Assembly (NCBI GenBank): GCA_963756525.1
Contig: CAVWNR010000003.1
Coordinates: 496,001 to 560,000, forward strand
Direction: 5' to 3'
From: CAVWNR01 sp963756525
Lineage (GTDB): Bacteria; Actinomycetota; Actinomycetes; Mycobacteriales; Jatrophihabitantaceae
DNA length: 64,000 nucleotides
A program made the position numbers and the translations under genes. Every line of letters starts with the position of its first letter. Positions within the stretch are counted from its first letter, which is position 1. Below, piece by piece: positions 16,478-25,375 of this stretch. Under the pieces are notes generated by a model, which saw only the letters and a list, made by a program, of their open reading frames with translations, made no database searches and was not told the origin of the DNA.

Positions 16478-17467
16478 ATGCCAGCGAAGCGCACCGTGGC
16501 CGTGCTCGGACCGATCCCCCGGGATCGGGTGATCACCCACCGGGACGAAACGTTCGACAAGTACGGCTGCGTGCTCTACACGGCGGCGGCCATGGCGACC
16601 CTGCTCGGCGATGGCGGCACGGTGTATCCGATCGTGCATGTCAGTAAAGAGGACGAGGAGCCGATCAGCCAGCTGCTGTCGGCATTTCCCAACATCGACC
16701 TGACCGGGCTGCGGTCCGCCACGGATCGAGGCGACGTCGTCGAGTTGCGCTACGTCGACCAGAACACCCGTATCGAGCGGCAGACCGGCTTCATGAGCCC
16801 GATCCTGCCTCAGGACGTCGAATTCGCCTTGGACGCCGACGCGTTCGTCTGCGTGCCGATCACCGATTACGAGGTCCCGCGCGGAACCCTCGAGTTCATC
16901 CGCGCCCGCAGCACGGGCACGATCATCCTCGACGCGCACGGCCCCACCGTGGCCCTCGGCCCCGGTGGCGAGCGGCGCGCGCGGCTGTGGGTCGAGCGGG
17001 ACAGCTGGCTGCCCTCCATCGACATCCTGAAGATGAACCTGGAAGAGGCCGGCCGCAGCTGGTTCGAGGCGGACACGCCCGCGACAGGCGCGGTGGACGA
17101 ACGAGTGTGGGTGGCACTGCTCGCCGAGCACTGCCTGCATCAGGGGGTGCAGGCAGTGTGCGTGACGCTCGACGCGAACGGCTGCCTGGCCTACCGGCTC
17201 GGCCCCGGCGGCCAGCTCGACGGGCACTATGTACCCGCGGTGCCGGTCGACGACGTCGTCGACACCACCGGCTGCGGTGACTCGTTCGCCGCCGGCTTGG
17301 CCTTCGGCTACCTCGGCCACGGCGACATCCTGGCGGCATGCCAGTACGGCAATGCGCTCGGCGCGCAACGCTGCGCCGGACGTGAGCTGGCGATCTACCG
17401 CTCTCTGCCCGAGACCCAAGCTCAGATCGTCGATGCGTACGCGCAGCGGTCGGTGGTGCAAGCATGA
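16478..17467 (+). CDS. PfkB-family carbohydrate kinase
   Basis: 330 codons. The PfkB signature 2 is DTTGCGDSFAAGLAFGYLGH, which holds the catalytic Asp and anion hole. The N-terminal half has VAVLGPIPRDRVIT and the C-terminal half has NALGAQRCAGRE. Phosphorylates a sugar or nucleoside with ATP. ATG 16478 is preferred (GGAG 10 bp upstream); ATG 16460 is the alternative. The stop overlaps the start of the GH65 gene by 4 bp (ATGA), so the kinase and the phosphorylase are translationally coupled and probably handle the same sugar. Confidence 0.92.
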   Translation: MPAKRTVAVLGPIPRDRVITHRDETFDKYGCVLYTAAAMATLLGDGGTVYPIVHVSKEDEEPISQLLSAFPNIDLTGLRSATDRGDVVELRYVDQNTRIERQTGFMSPILPQDVEFALDADAFVCVPITDYEVPRGTLEFIRARSTGTIILDAHGPTVALGPGGERRARLWVERDSWLPSIDILKMNLEEAGRSWFEADTPATGAVDERVWVALLAEHCLHQGVQAVCVTLDANGCLAYRLGPGGQLDGHYVPAVPVDDVVDTTGCGDSFAAGLAFGYLGHGDILAACQYGNALGAQRCAGRELAIYRSLPETQAQIVDAYAQRSVVQA

Positions 17468-19890
17468 CCGCACGGCTGGATCCGTCGCGGTCGCCAAGCC
17501 AGGCGGATCCGAGCCCCGCGTTGAGCGAGCTGCTCAGCCCGGAGGACTGGCTCGTCCGCGAGACCGGCTTCGACCGAGCGACGGCCAACCGCTTCGAAAC
17601 CCTGTTCACCGTGGGCAACGGCCGACTCGGCACCCGGGGCAGCCTCGAAGAAGGGCACCGCGGGCAGCGGTCCGGCACCTTCCTGGCCGGCGTGTTCGAC
17701 AAGAGCGATGCGCCCGTCATCGACCTGGTGAACGCACCGGACTGGGTGGACTGCGCCGTCTATGTCGACGGCAGTCGTCTGGACGTGGACACCTGCACGG
17801 TCGTGGACCATCAGCGCGCGCTCGATATGCGGACGGGGCTCTTGTGGCGGCGCACCGTCTTCGAAGACGCCGCCGGCCGGCGCACCCGGCTGGAGTCGTT
17901 GCGTTGCGTGAGCATGGCCGACCGCGAGCTATGCGCCCTGCGCGTCGAGATAACGCCGGAGGACCACGCCTCGGTCATCGAGATCCACACCGGCCTGAAC
18001 GGCAATCGGCGCAATCTCGAACGCCTACCCCAGTACCCGCCCGGCACCACCTTTCCCCCGGAGGATCGGTGGGAGAAGTGGGCGATGACCCGGCACCTGC
18101 GGGAAACCGACCGGGCCGCCGGGACGGATTGGATCTACCTGCAGATGCAGACCGTGCAGACCGGTCACACGCTCGGCTACGCCGCAGCCACCGCCGTCGC
18201 CGCGGGCCAGCCCGATCAGCGTGTGGTGCTCGAACGGAGTGAGCAGATCACCGAGCGGCTCACCGTCGCAGGCACACCCGGCCGCACTATCAGGATCGAC
18301 AAGCTCGCCGCGATCTGCACATCCCGGGATGTCACCCACGCCGACGAGCCGATCGCGCAACGGTGCCGCGCCGCGCTGGAGCGCGGGCGTGCCGCCGGAT
18401 TCCCAGCGCTGGTGGAGGCGAGCCGCGCTGCCTGGTCGGCGCTCTGGGACGCCAGCGACTGCGAGGTGCTCGGCCGCGCGGACTACACCCGCGCGGTCCG
18501 GTTCAGCCTCTATCACCTGCTCATCGCGGCCAATCCGGACGACCCGACGGTGAGCATCGGGGCGAAATCGCTGTCCGGTGAGGGATACCGCGGGCACGTA
18601 TTCTGGGACACCGAGATCATGATGCTGCCCTTCTTCACCCTCACCCAGCCGCGCACGGCCCAGGCGCTGCTCGGTTACCGCCACCACACCCTGCCCGGCG
18701 CCCGAACTAACTCGCGGGAGCACGGAACCGGCGGAGCCCGCTACGCCTGGGAGTCAGCCGACACCGGCCTGGAAGAATGCCCGACGCACACCCCGGATGG
18801 CGCCAACCGGTTCTGGGCCCGCGAAGAGGAGGTCCACGTCTCCTCCGATGTCGGCTACGGCATTCTCCGCTACGTCGAGGCGACCGCGGACCCCGGCTTG
18901 CTGCTCGATGCCGGCGCAGAGGTGCTCTTCGAGACCAGCCGGTTCTTCGTCGACCGGGCCACAACCCAGGCGGGTAACGGCTACCGACTCCTCCAGGTCA
19001 TGGGCCCCGACGAATTCCACTCGCATGTCGATGACAATGCCTTCACCAACCATCTCGCCGCCTGGCATCTCCGTCGCGCGGCCGAATTGCACGACCTTCT
19101 CGCCCGCGAGCACCCAGCCGCCCTTGCCGGGTTGACTGCCCGGATCGGGCTGTCGCCGGAGGAGCCAACCCGCTGGCGGGCGGTAGCCGCCGGTCTGCGC
19201 CGGCCGATGGTGCGTGACGACGGGGTGATCGAGCAGTTCGACGGGTACTTCGCCCGCGAGGATGTGCGCGTCACCGACCGGGACGCGCACGGCATGCCGA
19301 AATACCCGCCCGGCCGCGACCACTTCACCTGCGAGACAACGACCCTGCTCAAGCAGCCGGACGTGCTCATGCTCATGTACCTGCTGCCAGCGGACTTCAG
19401 CCAAACCGCCAAACACGCCAACTACGAGTTCTACGAGCCGCGCACTCTGCACAAGTCATCGCTCAGCCCGTCCATCCACGCGATCATGGGTATCGAAGTC
19501 GGCGACCCCCAGCGGGCCGTGCAGTACTTCGAGCACTCGGCGTTCGTCGACCTCGCCGACAACCAAGGCAACACCGCCGAGGGCATGCACATCGCCTCGG
19601 CCGGCGGCACCTGGCAGGCCCTGGTCTGCGGCTTCGGCGGGCTGCGCATCGTCGACGGCCGGCTCACCTTCCGCCCGTGGTTGCCTCCGGAGTGGGACGG
19701 CGTGCGCTACCGAGTCACCTGGCGCGGCCGGCGAATTCACGTCACGGTGACAGCGGAGCACGTCGAGATTCATATCCAGCCGCGCGAGCACGCCGATCCC
19801 GGAGACCCGGAGACGGTCGTCGTCCACGGCGAGGAGCACGCCGTCCCAGCAGGCAATCCCGTCCGAATCGCACTTGCCACGCCTGGCTAG
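17464..19890 (+). CDS. Glycoside hydrolase family 65 protein (disaccharide phosphorylase type)
   Basis: 808 residues with the GH65 layout: N-terminal beta-sandwich with VGNGRLGTRGSLEEGH, a linker, a catalytic alpha6/alpha6 barrel and a small C-terminal sheet. The general acid is Glu about 517 in VMGPDEFHSHVDDNAFTN. The phosphate-binding loop is LHKSSLSPS (about 662), which points to a phosphorylase rather than a hydrolase. Members split maltose, trehalose, kojibiose, nigerose and similar alpha-glucosides with phosphate. The coupled PfkB kinase suggests further phosphorylation of a product. Exact linkage specificity is not readable. Confidence 0.93.
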   Translation: MTARLDPSRSPSQADPSPALSELLSPEDWLVRETGFDRATANRFETLFTVGNGRLGTRGSLEEGHRGQRSGTFLAGVFDKSDAPVIDLVNAPDWVDCAVYVDGSRLDVDTCTVVDHQRALDMRTGLLWRRTVFEDAAGRRTRLESLRCVSMADRELCALRVEITPEDHASVIEIHTGLNGNRRNLERLPQYPPGTTFPPEDRWEKWAMTRHLRETDRAAGTDWIYLQMQTVQTGHTLGYAAATAVAAGQPDQRVVLERSEQITERLTVAGTPGRTIRIDKLAAICTSRDVTHADEPIAQRCRAALERGRAAGFPALVEASRAAWSALWDASDCEVLGRADYTRAVRFSLYHLLIAANPDDPTVSIGAKSLSGEGYRGHVFWDTEIMMLPFFTLTQPRTAQALLGYRHHTLPGARTNSREHGTGGARYAWESADTGLEECPTHTPDGANRFWAREEEVHVSSDVGYGILRYVEATADPGLLLDAGAEVLFETSRFFVDRATTQAGNGYRLLQVMGPDEFHSHVDDNAFTNHLAAWHLRRAAELHDLLAREHPAALAGLTARIGLSPEEPTRWRAVAAGLRRPMVRDDGVIEQFDGYFAREDVRVTDRDAHGMPKYPPGRDHFTCETTTLLKQPDVLMLMYLLPADFSQTAKHANYEFYEPRTLHKSSLSPSIHAIMGIEVGDPQRAVQYFEHSAFVDLADNQGNTAEGMHIASAGGTWQALVCGFGGLRIVDGRLTFRPWLPPEWDGVRYRVTWRGRRIHVTVTAEHVEIHIQPREHADPGDPETVVVHGEEHAVPAGNPVRIALATPG

Positions 19891-19928
19891 GCCGCCCCTC
19901 TCAACCGGTCCACGCGCCGGCTATCTGA

Positions 19929-20078
19929 TGCGTCGCCGCCCTGCCCGGCGCGGTGGCGATCGAGGACGGCCGGGCGGTGTCGGTCGTCGGGTTCACCCTG
20001 CTGGGCGATCGGATCGTGGAGATCGACATCTTGGCCGACCCGGAGCGGCTCGGTGCGCTCGACTTGGCCGGCCTGTAG
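19929..20078 (+). pseudogene. C-terminal remnant of an ECF41/SigJ-type sigma factor
   Basis: A 49-codon open stretch following an in-frame stop, without a proper start. It reads GRAVSVVGFTLLGDRIVEID then ILADPERLGALDL before its stop. That is the closing segment of the SnoaL-like C-terminal domain of ECF41 (SigJ) sigma factors. The sigma2 and sigma4 domains, about 240 residues, are missing upstream, where the GH65 gene now lies. The call is from family memory but the match of order and residues is strong. Confidence 0.65.
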
Positions 20079-20124
20079 ATCGGGTGCCATCCGAGCGACT
20101 AATTCCCGTCCGCGACACTGCTCG

Positions 20125-20514
20125 TCAGGCGGAGTCTGCGTCCACGTAGAGGCAGAACGGATGCCCGGCCAGGTCGATCATGACACGGACCTCCTCCTGC
20201 GGCTGGAAGTCCGCGAGGCGTGCGCCCAGCGCGACGGCGTGTGCAACCGCCTGGTCGAGATTGCCCACTCCGACGTCGACGTGCATGGTCATCTGCTGCT
20301 TGCCTCGTTCCGCTGGCCAGGTCGGCGCGGTGAACGTCGTCGATCGCTGAAAGGCGAGGTATCCAGTGCCGGTGGGTGCGCCGATCGTCGACCAGTTCGG
20401 GTCGGACTTGCTCACCGTCCAGCCCAGCACCTCGGCGTAGAAGGCGGCCAGCGCCGGCGGGTCCGGCGCCTCCAGCGCCACACCCCACCAGCCGCCCGAC
20501 GATCTTCCACGCAT
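20125..20514 (-). CDS. VOC (glyoxalase-like) family protein
   Basis: 129 residues, one glyoxalase-like module of two beta-alpha-beta-beta-beta halves. It shows the family pattern EAPDPPALAAFYAEVLGWTV and closes with VMIDLAGHPFCLYVD, the usual GHPFCL end of the Glyoxalase_6 type. Function unknown. It lies 7 bp downstream of the PRC-barrel gene on the same strand, so it is likely the last gene of a three-gene transcript. Confidence 0.87.
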   Translation of the reverse strand: MRGRSSGGWWGVALEAPDPPALAAFYAEVLGWTVSKSDPNWSTIGAPTGTGYLAFQRSTTFTAPTWPAERGKQQMTMHVDVGVGNLDQAVAHAVALGARLADFQPQEEVRVMIDLAGHPFCLYVDADSA

Positions 20515-20521
20515 CTGGACC

Positions 20522-21037
20522 TCAGTGCCTGCCCTCGTCCTCGTCGTCGAACAGCTCCTCGGGGGCGCCCTGCCCGGCCTCCACCCGCTCCGTCACCGCG
20601 CGCAGCCGTTCCTCCGAGAGGGCTATCGCATCCTCGCCTGTCGCGGCGCCGGTACCCGCCCGGCCCTCGTCTTCGTCCGGGACGCCGGTTTCGTCGCCGG
20701 ATCCGGCAGCGGCGCCACCGGCGTCGAGGTATCTGGCGTAGTGGCGGTGGAGCGCTTCTTTCTCGGCCGGTTGCAGATCCGCGGCATCCGCTACGTCCGG
20801 CGCTTGCTTCACCAACTCCCGATCGACGGCGAGAACGACGTTCTCCCCGTCGTCGCTGGCTCCCAGCAGCGGGGCGATACTCTGCCCGGTACCGAGCAAG
20901 CCGGTGTGGACGGTGATCCAGGTGGGCTGGCCGGCCTGCTCGTCCGCATACACCTGGCCGATCTTGCCGATCTTGTTTCCTGCGCGGTCGAGCGCGGTCC
21001 GGCCTTCCAGTCGACCCGCGTCGAACGTGCTGGACAT
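20522..21037 (-). CDS. PRC-barrel domain protein with truncated DUF2382 tail
   Basis: 171 residues. Residues 8-75 form a PRC-barrel (GRTALDRAGNKIGKIGQVYA, QPTWITVHTGLLG). In many actinomycetes this is followed by a DUF2382 (YsnF/AvaK) stress domain of about 110 residues. Here the DUF2382 opening ALSEERLRAVTERVEAG appears near the end, but the protein stops 15 residues later in an acidic tail (EELFDDEDEGRH). It is therefore shortened. Stress or desiccation-related role inferred from the family only. Confidence 0.85.
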   Translation of the reverse strand: MSSTFDAGRLEGRTALDRAGNKIGKIGQVYADEQAGQPTWITVHTGLLGTGQSIAPLLGASDDGENVVLAVDRELVKQAPDVADAADLQPAEKEALHRHYARYLDAGGAAAGSGDETGVPDEDEGRAGTGAATGEDAIALSEERLRAVTERVEAGQGAPEELFDDEDEGRH

Positions 21038-21049
21038 GGCAAGCTCTCC

Positions 21050-21367
21050 CTACTCGCGGGCCCCCGTTTGTTCATCATTCGCGTGCTTCTCCTTGTACCG
21101 GTCCAGGCCCTCCTGAGCTCGCGCGAGGTACTTCTGCAGCATCTCGATGTAGGAGACCGTCAGCTCCCGGCGTCGAGCCGGGTCCTTGATCGCGCCGGCT
21201 CCCTTCTGGAACTCCTCGGTTACCGACTCGAGCTGGTGCCTGAGCTTGGCGACCATGTCCGTGCGCGCCTGCTGCCCTGCCGTGCCGCCCTGGTCCGCCG
21301 CATCGGAGCCCAGCCCGCTGCCACCCGTCAGGGGGGCGTCCGCCGAGCCCGGCGAGTTCTCACTCAT
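21050..21367 (-). CDS. Small hydrophilic helical protein, 105 aa, unknown function
   Basis: ATG with a strong AGGAGGAAG site. The N-terminal 35 residues are disordered (Gly/Ser/Ala). The rest is a charged helix, with KLRHQLESVTEEFQKGAGAI and LTVSYIEMLQKYLARAQEG probably forming a coiled coil. It starts the gene group with the PRC-barrel protein 12 bp downstream, so a shared stress role is possible. No family recognised. Confidence 0.75.
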   Translation of the reverse strand: MSENSPGSADAPLTGGSGLGSDAADQGGTAGQQARTDMVAKLRHQLESVTEEFQKGAGAIKDPARRRELTVSYIEMLQKYLARAQEGLDRYKEKHANDEQTGARE

Positions 21368-21430
21368 CGCTTCCTCCTACCACCGATCTGGTTGCGGTTC
21401 CGTCGCCCATTGAACACAACCGTAACCAGA

Positions 21431-22483
21431 TCACGGCGGCGGGCGGTCCTCGGGGTCGGTGTCGGTGCTGGCCACCGGCTTTGCCTCACGTAGCGGGTCA
21501 CGGTCGGCCTCACCGGTGAATGCGGTGGAGATGACCTGCTCCGGGCGGCGCGTTTCCAGCGCAGCCACGGCGGCGAGGTAGCGGCGGTCGCCGCCGGTCA
21601 GCGGCGGCTGGGTGATGCTGCGCGGCCACAGCCGGCGCACGCGCACCACGTCGGCCTCTACCGCGTACACAGTGACGGTGGCCTGCAGCGCAAACCAGGC
21701 GAGCAGGCCGAGCACGATGCCGAACAGGCCGGCGATGGACTGGGCATGACGCAGGTCGTGCGTGACGAGCAAGCCCGCCGCAAGCAGCAAGAGTTGCCAG
21801 GCGATCGCCGATAACACCGCACCGATGATCAGATCGCGGGTGCGCACGCCCCGGGCGACCCCCAGCCGGAAGGCGGCCATGAACAGCAGGGCGTCGACCA
21901 CAGTGGACAGCACCGCAGCCAGCACCTGCACGCCCTCGCCAGGCAGCCCGATCAACCGTCCCGCGCCAGCAGCCGCGGCCGCGCTCCCGGCGGTGAGCAG
22001 CACTCCGACGCCGAGCACGCCGAGTAGCGCGAAACTGCGCAGGTAGCGTGGCGCGAACCCCGGCCAGTCCACTCTTGGCACCTGCCACATGGTGTTGAGC
22101 GCGTACTGGACCGCATTGGCAAGCCCGCGACCGCCGAGGATCGATCCGATGATGCCGATCACCAGGGCCCACCCGGAGTGGTGCAGGGAACTGAGCCCCA
22201 GCTGGGAGCGCAACTGCGGGCCGATGATCGGGAATTCGGTGAACGCGGAGTTCACCAGCCGCTGTTCCAACGCGGGATGGCTGCGCAGCACGATGCCCAG
22301 GATGCCGACCAGGGCGAGTAGCAGCGGAAACGTGGCGAGGAAGGCGTAATAGGTCAGCAGGCCGATCAGATAGCCGCCGTTGTCGTCGCCGAACTTCTTC
22401 ACCACTGCGAACACGAAAGCCGGTACCAGGTGACGCTGCTGCCAGGCATCCACCACCCGCAGGCCCCGCTCGATCGGGTTCAC
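21431..22483 (-). CDS. YihY/BrkB-family integral membrane protein
   Basis: 350 residues with about six membrane segments. Family marks are GGYLIGLLTYYAFLATFPLL, the GGRGLANAVQYALNTMWQVP stretch and DLIIGAVLSAIAWQLLLLAA. This family (once wrongly called RNase BN) has no agreed function; transport has been proposed. The C-terminal 50 residues are a cytoplasmic proline/acid-rich tail. Confidence 0.92.
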   Translation of the reverse strand: MNPIERGLRVVDAWQQRHLVPAFVFAVVKKFGDDNGGYLIGLLTYYAFLATFPLLLALVGILGIVLRSHPALEQRLVNSAFTEFPIIGPQLRSQLGLSSLHHSGWALVIGIIGSILGGRGLANAVQYALNTMWQVPRVDWPGFAPRYLRSFALLGVLGVGVLLTAGSAAAAAGAGRLIGLPGEGVQVLAAVLSTVVDALLFMAAFRLGVARGVRTRDLIIGAVLSAIAWQLLLLAAGLLVTHDLRHAQSIAGLFGIVLGLLAWFALQATVTVYAVEADVVRVRRLWPRSITQPPLTGGDRRYLAAVAALETRRPEQVISTAFTGEADRDPLREAKPVASTDTDPEDRPPP

Positions 22484-22552
22484 CCCACCATCCTTACCGC
22501 GTGCCGGGATGCTGCGGCGAACGTGCTCGGTCCGGCGGCAGGTGGTGTCGGC

Positions 22553-24073
22553 TCAGCCGTCCGGGTCGCCGGCCCGCTGCGCCGGGCTGAGCTGGCCTGC
22601 GGCCGGGGTTCCGGTGAGGGTGGTCTTGGGGTGTACCGGCAAGAGCAGCGGCGGACGCGGTGGCTGGCTGAAGTCGAAGTCCGCGGTGAGATCGCCGAGG
22701 ATGGCCGCGTTCTCCCGCACGTCCGGGCGCGGGTCGGGGCGGCCATCGGTGCGCGGGTCCAGGCGCTGGCCGCGCAGGAAGTCGTCTTCGATGAACTTGT
22801 CGTAGGCGTCGAAGGAGAGCGTCTGGTGGTCGACGTAGCCGGTCCTGGCGTAGGGACTGATCACGATGCCGGGCACCCGCAGCCCGTAGCCGTTCTCGTC
22901 CACGCTCGGCGGGGCGACGTGGTCGTAGAAGCCACCCCAGTCGTCCCAGGCCAGGAAGATCGCCGTCGAACTCCAATCGGGTCCGGACATCACCGCGTTG
23001 ACCAGGCTGGTCACATACGACTGGCCGTAGCTCACCGGTGAGGGCGGGTGCTCGCTCACCTCGCCGGACGGGACCACCCAGCTCACCGCCGGTAGCGTGC
23101 CGGCTTTCGCTGCGGCGTAGAACTTGTCGACCGACTGGATGTTGCCTTCCTGCCCGTCGGCGCGGACGGTGTCGAAGTCGGGCAGCGGGTTCCAGATGCC
23201 CGGCGTCTTCGCGTTCTGCTTCACCGGCGCGCAGGAGACCGCGGCGTCGTTCTCGCAGTCCGGTTCGGTGCCGGCCACCAGGTAGTAGCCCCAGGAGACA
23301 TTCTCCTTGTGCAGCAGGTAGGTCAGGTCGGTCCAGGCGTAGATCGGTCCCTTGCCGGTTCCACTTTGGATGGCCGGGTTGGGCAGGCCGGCGTGCTGCG
23401 GCGTGCCGGGCGCCTGCAGGGCGTTGGTGCAGCTGCCCGGGTTGTCGTGCTGCGTGCAGTGCGCCGACCACTCCGAGACCAGGAACAAGTGCGCGGGCAG
23501 GCTCCACGACGCGTTCGGCTCGAACATGTGGTCTTGCAGCACGAAGTGCTGGGCGTAGGCCCAGTAGTTCGGGATGTCGCTCGCGGTGTGGTAGCCCAGC
23601 ACGTCCGGGACGGCCGAGTTCGCGCAGGCCGGGTTGGTCGGATCGGTGCAGCCTTTGCGCGCCCGCTCGGCCTGCTCGACGAAGCCGTCCATCCGCCCGC
23701 CGTTGATGTCCGCCGTCGCGTTGGCTTGCCCGTGTGGTCCCCCGCCGTTGACATCCGCGTGATCGACGTACGGCCGCGCGCAGGGCTTTCCCGCTCCCGC
23801 CGGGATGCACATGCCGGCCGGCAAGCCGTCCGCGCCGGGGAAGGTGCCGAAGTAGGTGTCGAACGACCGGTTCTCCTGCATGATCACGATCACGTGCGCG
23901 ATCTTGTGGATGCCCGTCGCTGCCGCCGACGGCGCACCGGTTGCCGGACCGGACGCGCGCACTGTGCCCGGCGAGGTGCTACCTGCCGCGTGATGAGTCG
24001 ATTTGGTACACGCCGCGAGCACCACCGCGGCCACCGCAATGGCCGCCACTACCGCACGACGTTGCCGCCTCAT
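22553..24073 (-). CDS. Secreted lipoprotein phosphoesterase (acid phosphatase/phospholipase C family)
   Basis: 506 residues. Begins with a signal and lipobox (AVAAVVLAACTKS), so it is probably lipid-anchored outside the cell. The phosphoesterase domain (PF04185-type) opens with HVIVIMQENRSFDTYFGTF, the metal-binding start of phospholipase C/acid phosphatase AcpA proteins. Later SVDKFYAAAKAGTLPAVSWV and FLAWDDWGGFYDHVAPP follow the family. Hydrolyses phosphomonoesters or phospholipids; which one is not clear. Confidence 0.92.
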   Translation of the reverse strand: MRRQRRAVVAAIAVAAVVLAACTKSTHHAAGSTSPGTVRASGPATGAPSAAATGIHKIAHVIVIMQENRSFDTYFGTFPGADGLPAGMCIPAGAGKPCARPYVDHADVNGGGPHGQANATADINGGRMDGFVEQAERARKGCTDPTNPACANSAVPDVLGYHTASDIPNYWAYAQHFVLQDHMFEPNASWSLPAHLFLVSEWSAHCTQHDNPGSCTNALQAPGTPQHAGLPNPAIQSGTGKGPIYAWTDLTYLLHKENVSWGYYLVAGTEPDCENDAAVSCAPVKQNAKTPGIWNPLPDFDTVRADGQEGNIQSVDKFYAAAKAGTLPAVSWVVPSGEVSEHPPSPVSYGQSYVTSLVNAVMSGPDWSSTAIFLAWDDWGGFYDHVAPPSVDENGYGLRVPGIVISPYARTGYVDHQTLSFDAYDKFIEDDFLRGQRLDPRTDGRPDPRPDVRENAAILGDLTADFDFSQPPRPPLLLPVHPKTTLTGTPAAGQLSPAQRAGDPDG

Positions 24074-24167
24074 CGCCCTAGCCCAGCACAGCCGGATTCG
24101 GCGAGCGCCAGCGGCACGTCACGATCCGATCAAATCCCACCGGTGCGAGGCCGATGTCAGGGTGCCG

Positions 24168-24338
24168 TCAGCCGGCCGCAGCCGTCCCAGCCAGCGCGTC
24201 GGCCTGGTACTCCAGCGACCGGCTGATCGCGGCCGGCAGCAGTCCGGCGGCGAGCGGGCCGACCAGCATGAACAACAGCAGCTCTAGCAGTCCCGGGCCG
24301 TCGTCATCACCATGACCGCACCCGAACAGCGCGCCCAT
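24168..24338 (-). pseudogene. Remnant of an HtpX-like M48 membrane protease
   Basis: A 56-codon minus-strand frame. It reads LLELLLFMLVGPLAAGLLPA followed by AISRSLEYQADALAG. This is the membrane helix and the ISRSREYxAD segment (third zinc-ligand region) of HtpX proteases. The HEXXH helix upstream and the C-terminal part are both missing. It overlaps the start of an opposite-strand terC remnant. Confidence 0.6.
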
Positions 24339-24546
24339 CTGGGCGAACGCTTTCGCCATCCTCGGCTTGCGGGCCCTGTACTTTCTGGTTGTCGACATCA
24401 TGCAGCGCTTCACCCATCTCGAGATCGGATTAGCAGCCATCCTCGCCTTCGCCGGGAGCATCGTCAGCAGCCACTATGCGACCAGGCAGCGGGCACCGGT
24501 CGGTGCGCCGGTTCGCGCAGATCGCCATCGGCGAGCCGGCTCATGA
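24316..24546 (+). pseudogene. Remnant of a TerC-family membrane protein
   Basis: An open stretch of 76 codons after an in-frame stop. Its core NAFAILGLRALYFLVVDIMQ then HLEIGLAAILAFAG matches a conserved helix pair of TerC/Alx proteins (typically NxFALLGLRxLYFLL and LAxILxFIG). The rest of the about 320-residue protein is absent. The stop overlaps the next gene's ATG by 4 bp (ATGA), so the remnant may still be translated to feed that gene. Confidence 0.65.
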
Positions 24547-24926
24547 AACGCCTCGTGGTCACCATCGTCGGTGGCGCACTGCTGCTGTGCGGCATCGCGG
24601 CTCTGGTGCTACCCGGCCCCGGCATGATTGTGTGCGTCGGCGGACTCGCCCTACTCGCCACCCAGTACAGGTGGGCGCGAGGGCTGCTCGGATGGGCACG
24701 CGAGCGCGCGCGTGAGGGAGTCGAACGGACCGGTTCCAACCCGCTCCTGGCGGCCGCCACGATCCTCTGCGGTCTGGGCATGATCGCTCTCGGCATCGCC
24801 GCGATCCTGATCGAGCTACCCCTGCTGAACACCGCGACCGGCAGCCTCATCATCGCCGGAGGGCTGTTCCTGGTCGTCTCCACCAGCTGGGCCTGTTACC
24901 GCCAGGCCATTGCGGCGAATCGATGA
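24543..24926 (+). CDS. PGPGW-type small membrane protein
   Basis: 127 residues with four hydrophobic segments. It carries the family motif LVLPGPGMIVCVGGLALLAT followed by QYRWARGLLGWARER, characteristic of PGPGW/TIGR02611 proteins. Function unknown. Its start is embedded in the end of the terC remnant (ATGA overlap), so translation is probably coupled. Confidence 0.85.
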   Translation: MKRLVVTIVGGALLLCGIAALVLPGPGMIVCVGGLALLATQYRWARGLLGWARERAREGVERTGSNPLLAAATILCGLGMIALGIAAILIELPLLNTATGSLIIAGGLFLVVSTSWACYRQAIAANR

Positions 24927-24940
24927 GGGGCAGCCGGTCG

Positions 24941-25061
24941 TGTCCCCCGATCGGCCGACACGCCTTTCCCCCGCTCGGTCACCCACTCGGTCGGCACCCG
25001 CGAAGCGGCCGGGCGGCGAGGCTTCTGACAGCGACAACGACCACTCAGTCAGGAGCCCGCA
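24941..25061 (+). repeat. Leader shared by the two HLAH small-protein genes, copy 1
   Basis: 121 bp in front of the 74-aa gene, matched by 27281-27399 in front of its paralogue. Most alike at the outer end, TGTCCCCCGATCGGCCGACA (24941-24960), a partly palindromic block with TGTC/GACA arms. Also alike at CGGGCGGCGAGGCTTCTG near 25010-25027 and at the ribosome-binding end. Probably a shared promoter/operator. Confidence 0.55.
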
Positions 25062-25286
25062 ATGACCACTCAGACGCTCACCCCGGCCACCCGGACCGGC
25101 GCCGCTCGCGTCGGCGCGCTTGCCCTGGCCGTCGTCGCGGTGATCGTCACCGTCGCGCTCGGCGTGCTCTTCGCGCGGCACGCCGTCGGCCTCGACGCGC
25201 ACCACCTGCTCCACGGAGTCGGGATGCTCCCCGCGCCGGTCCGTAACCTGATCGGTGGCACGGAACTCTCCCACCTCGCCCACTGA
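25062..25286 (+). CDS. Small single-span membrane protein, HLAH family, copy 1
   Basis: 74 residues: a short Thr-rich N-terminus (MTTQTLTPATRT), one membrane helix (GALALAVVAVIVTVALGVLF) followed by ARHAVGLDAHHLLHG, then PVRNLIGGTELSHLAH. The last 40 residues are nearly identical in pattern to the product of 27400-27612. Ribosome-binding site CAGGAGC. No family with known function recognised. Confidence 0.8.
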   Translation: MTTQTLTPATRTGAARVGALALAVVAVIVTVALGVLFARHAVGLDAHHLLHGVGMLPAPVRNLIGGTELSHLAH

Positions 25287-25375
25287 GCGCGCCGGCGGTG
25301 ACCCGACCGTCGATAGCGGGTACTCCTTTCCCTAGACGGCATTCCGTCAGCCGTCCAGGTGAGGAGTTATCGACC

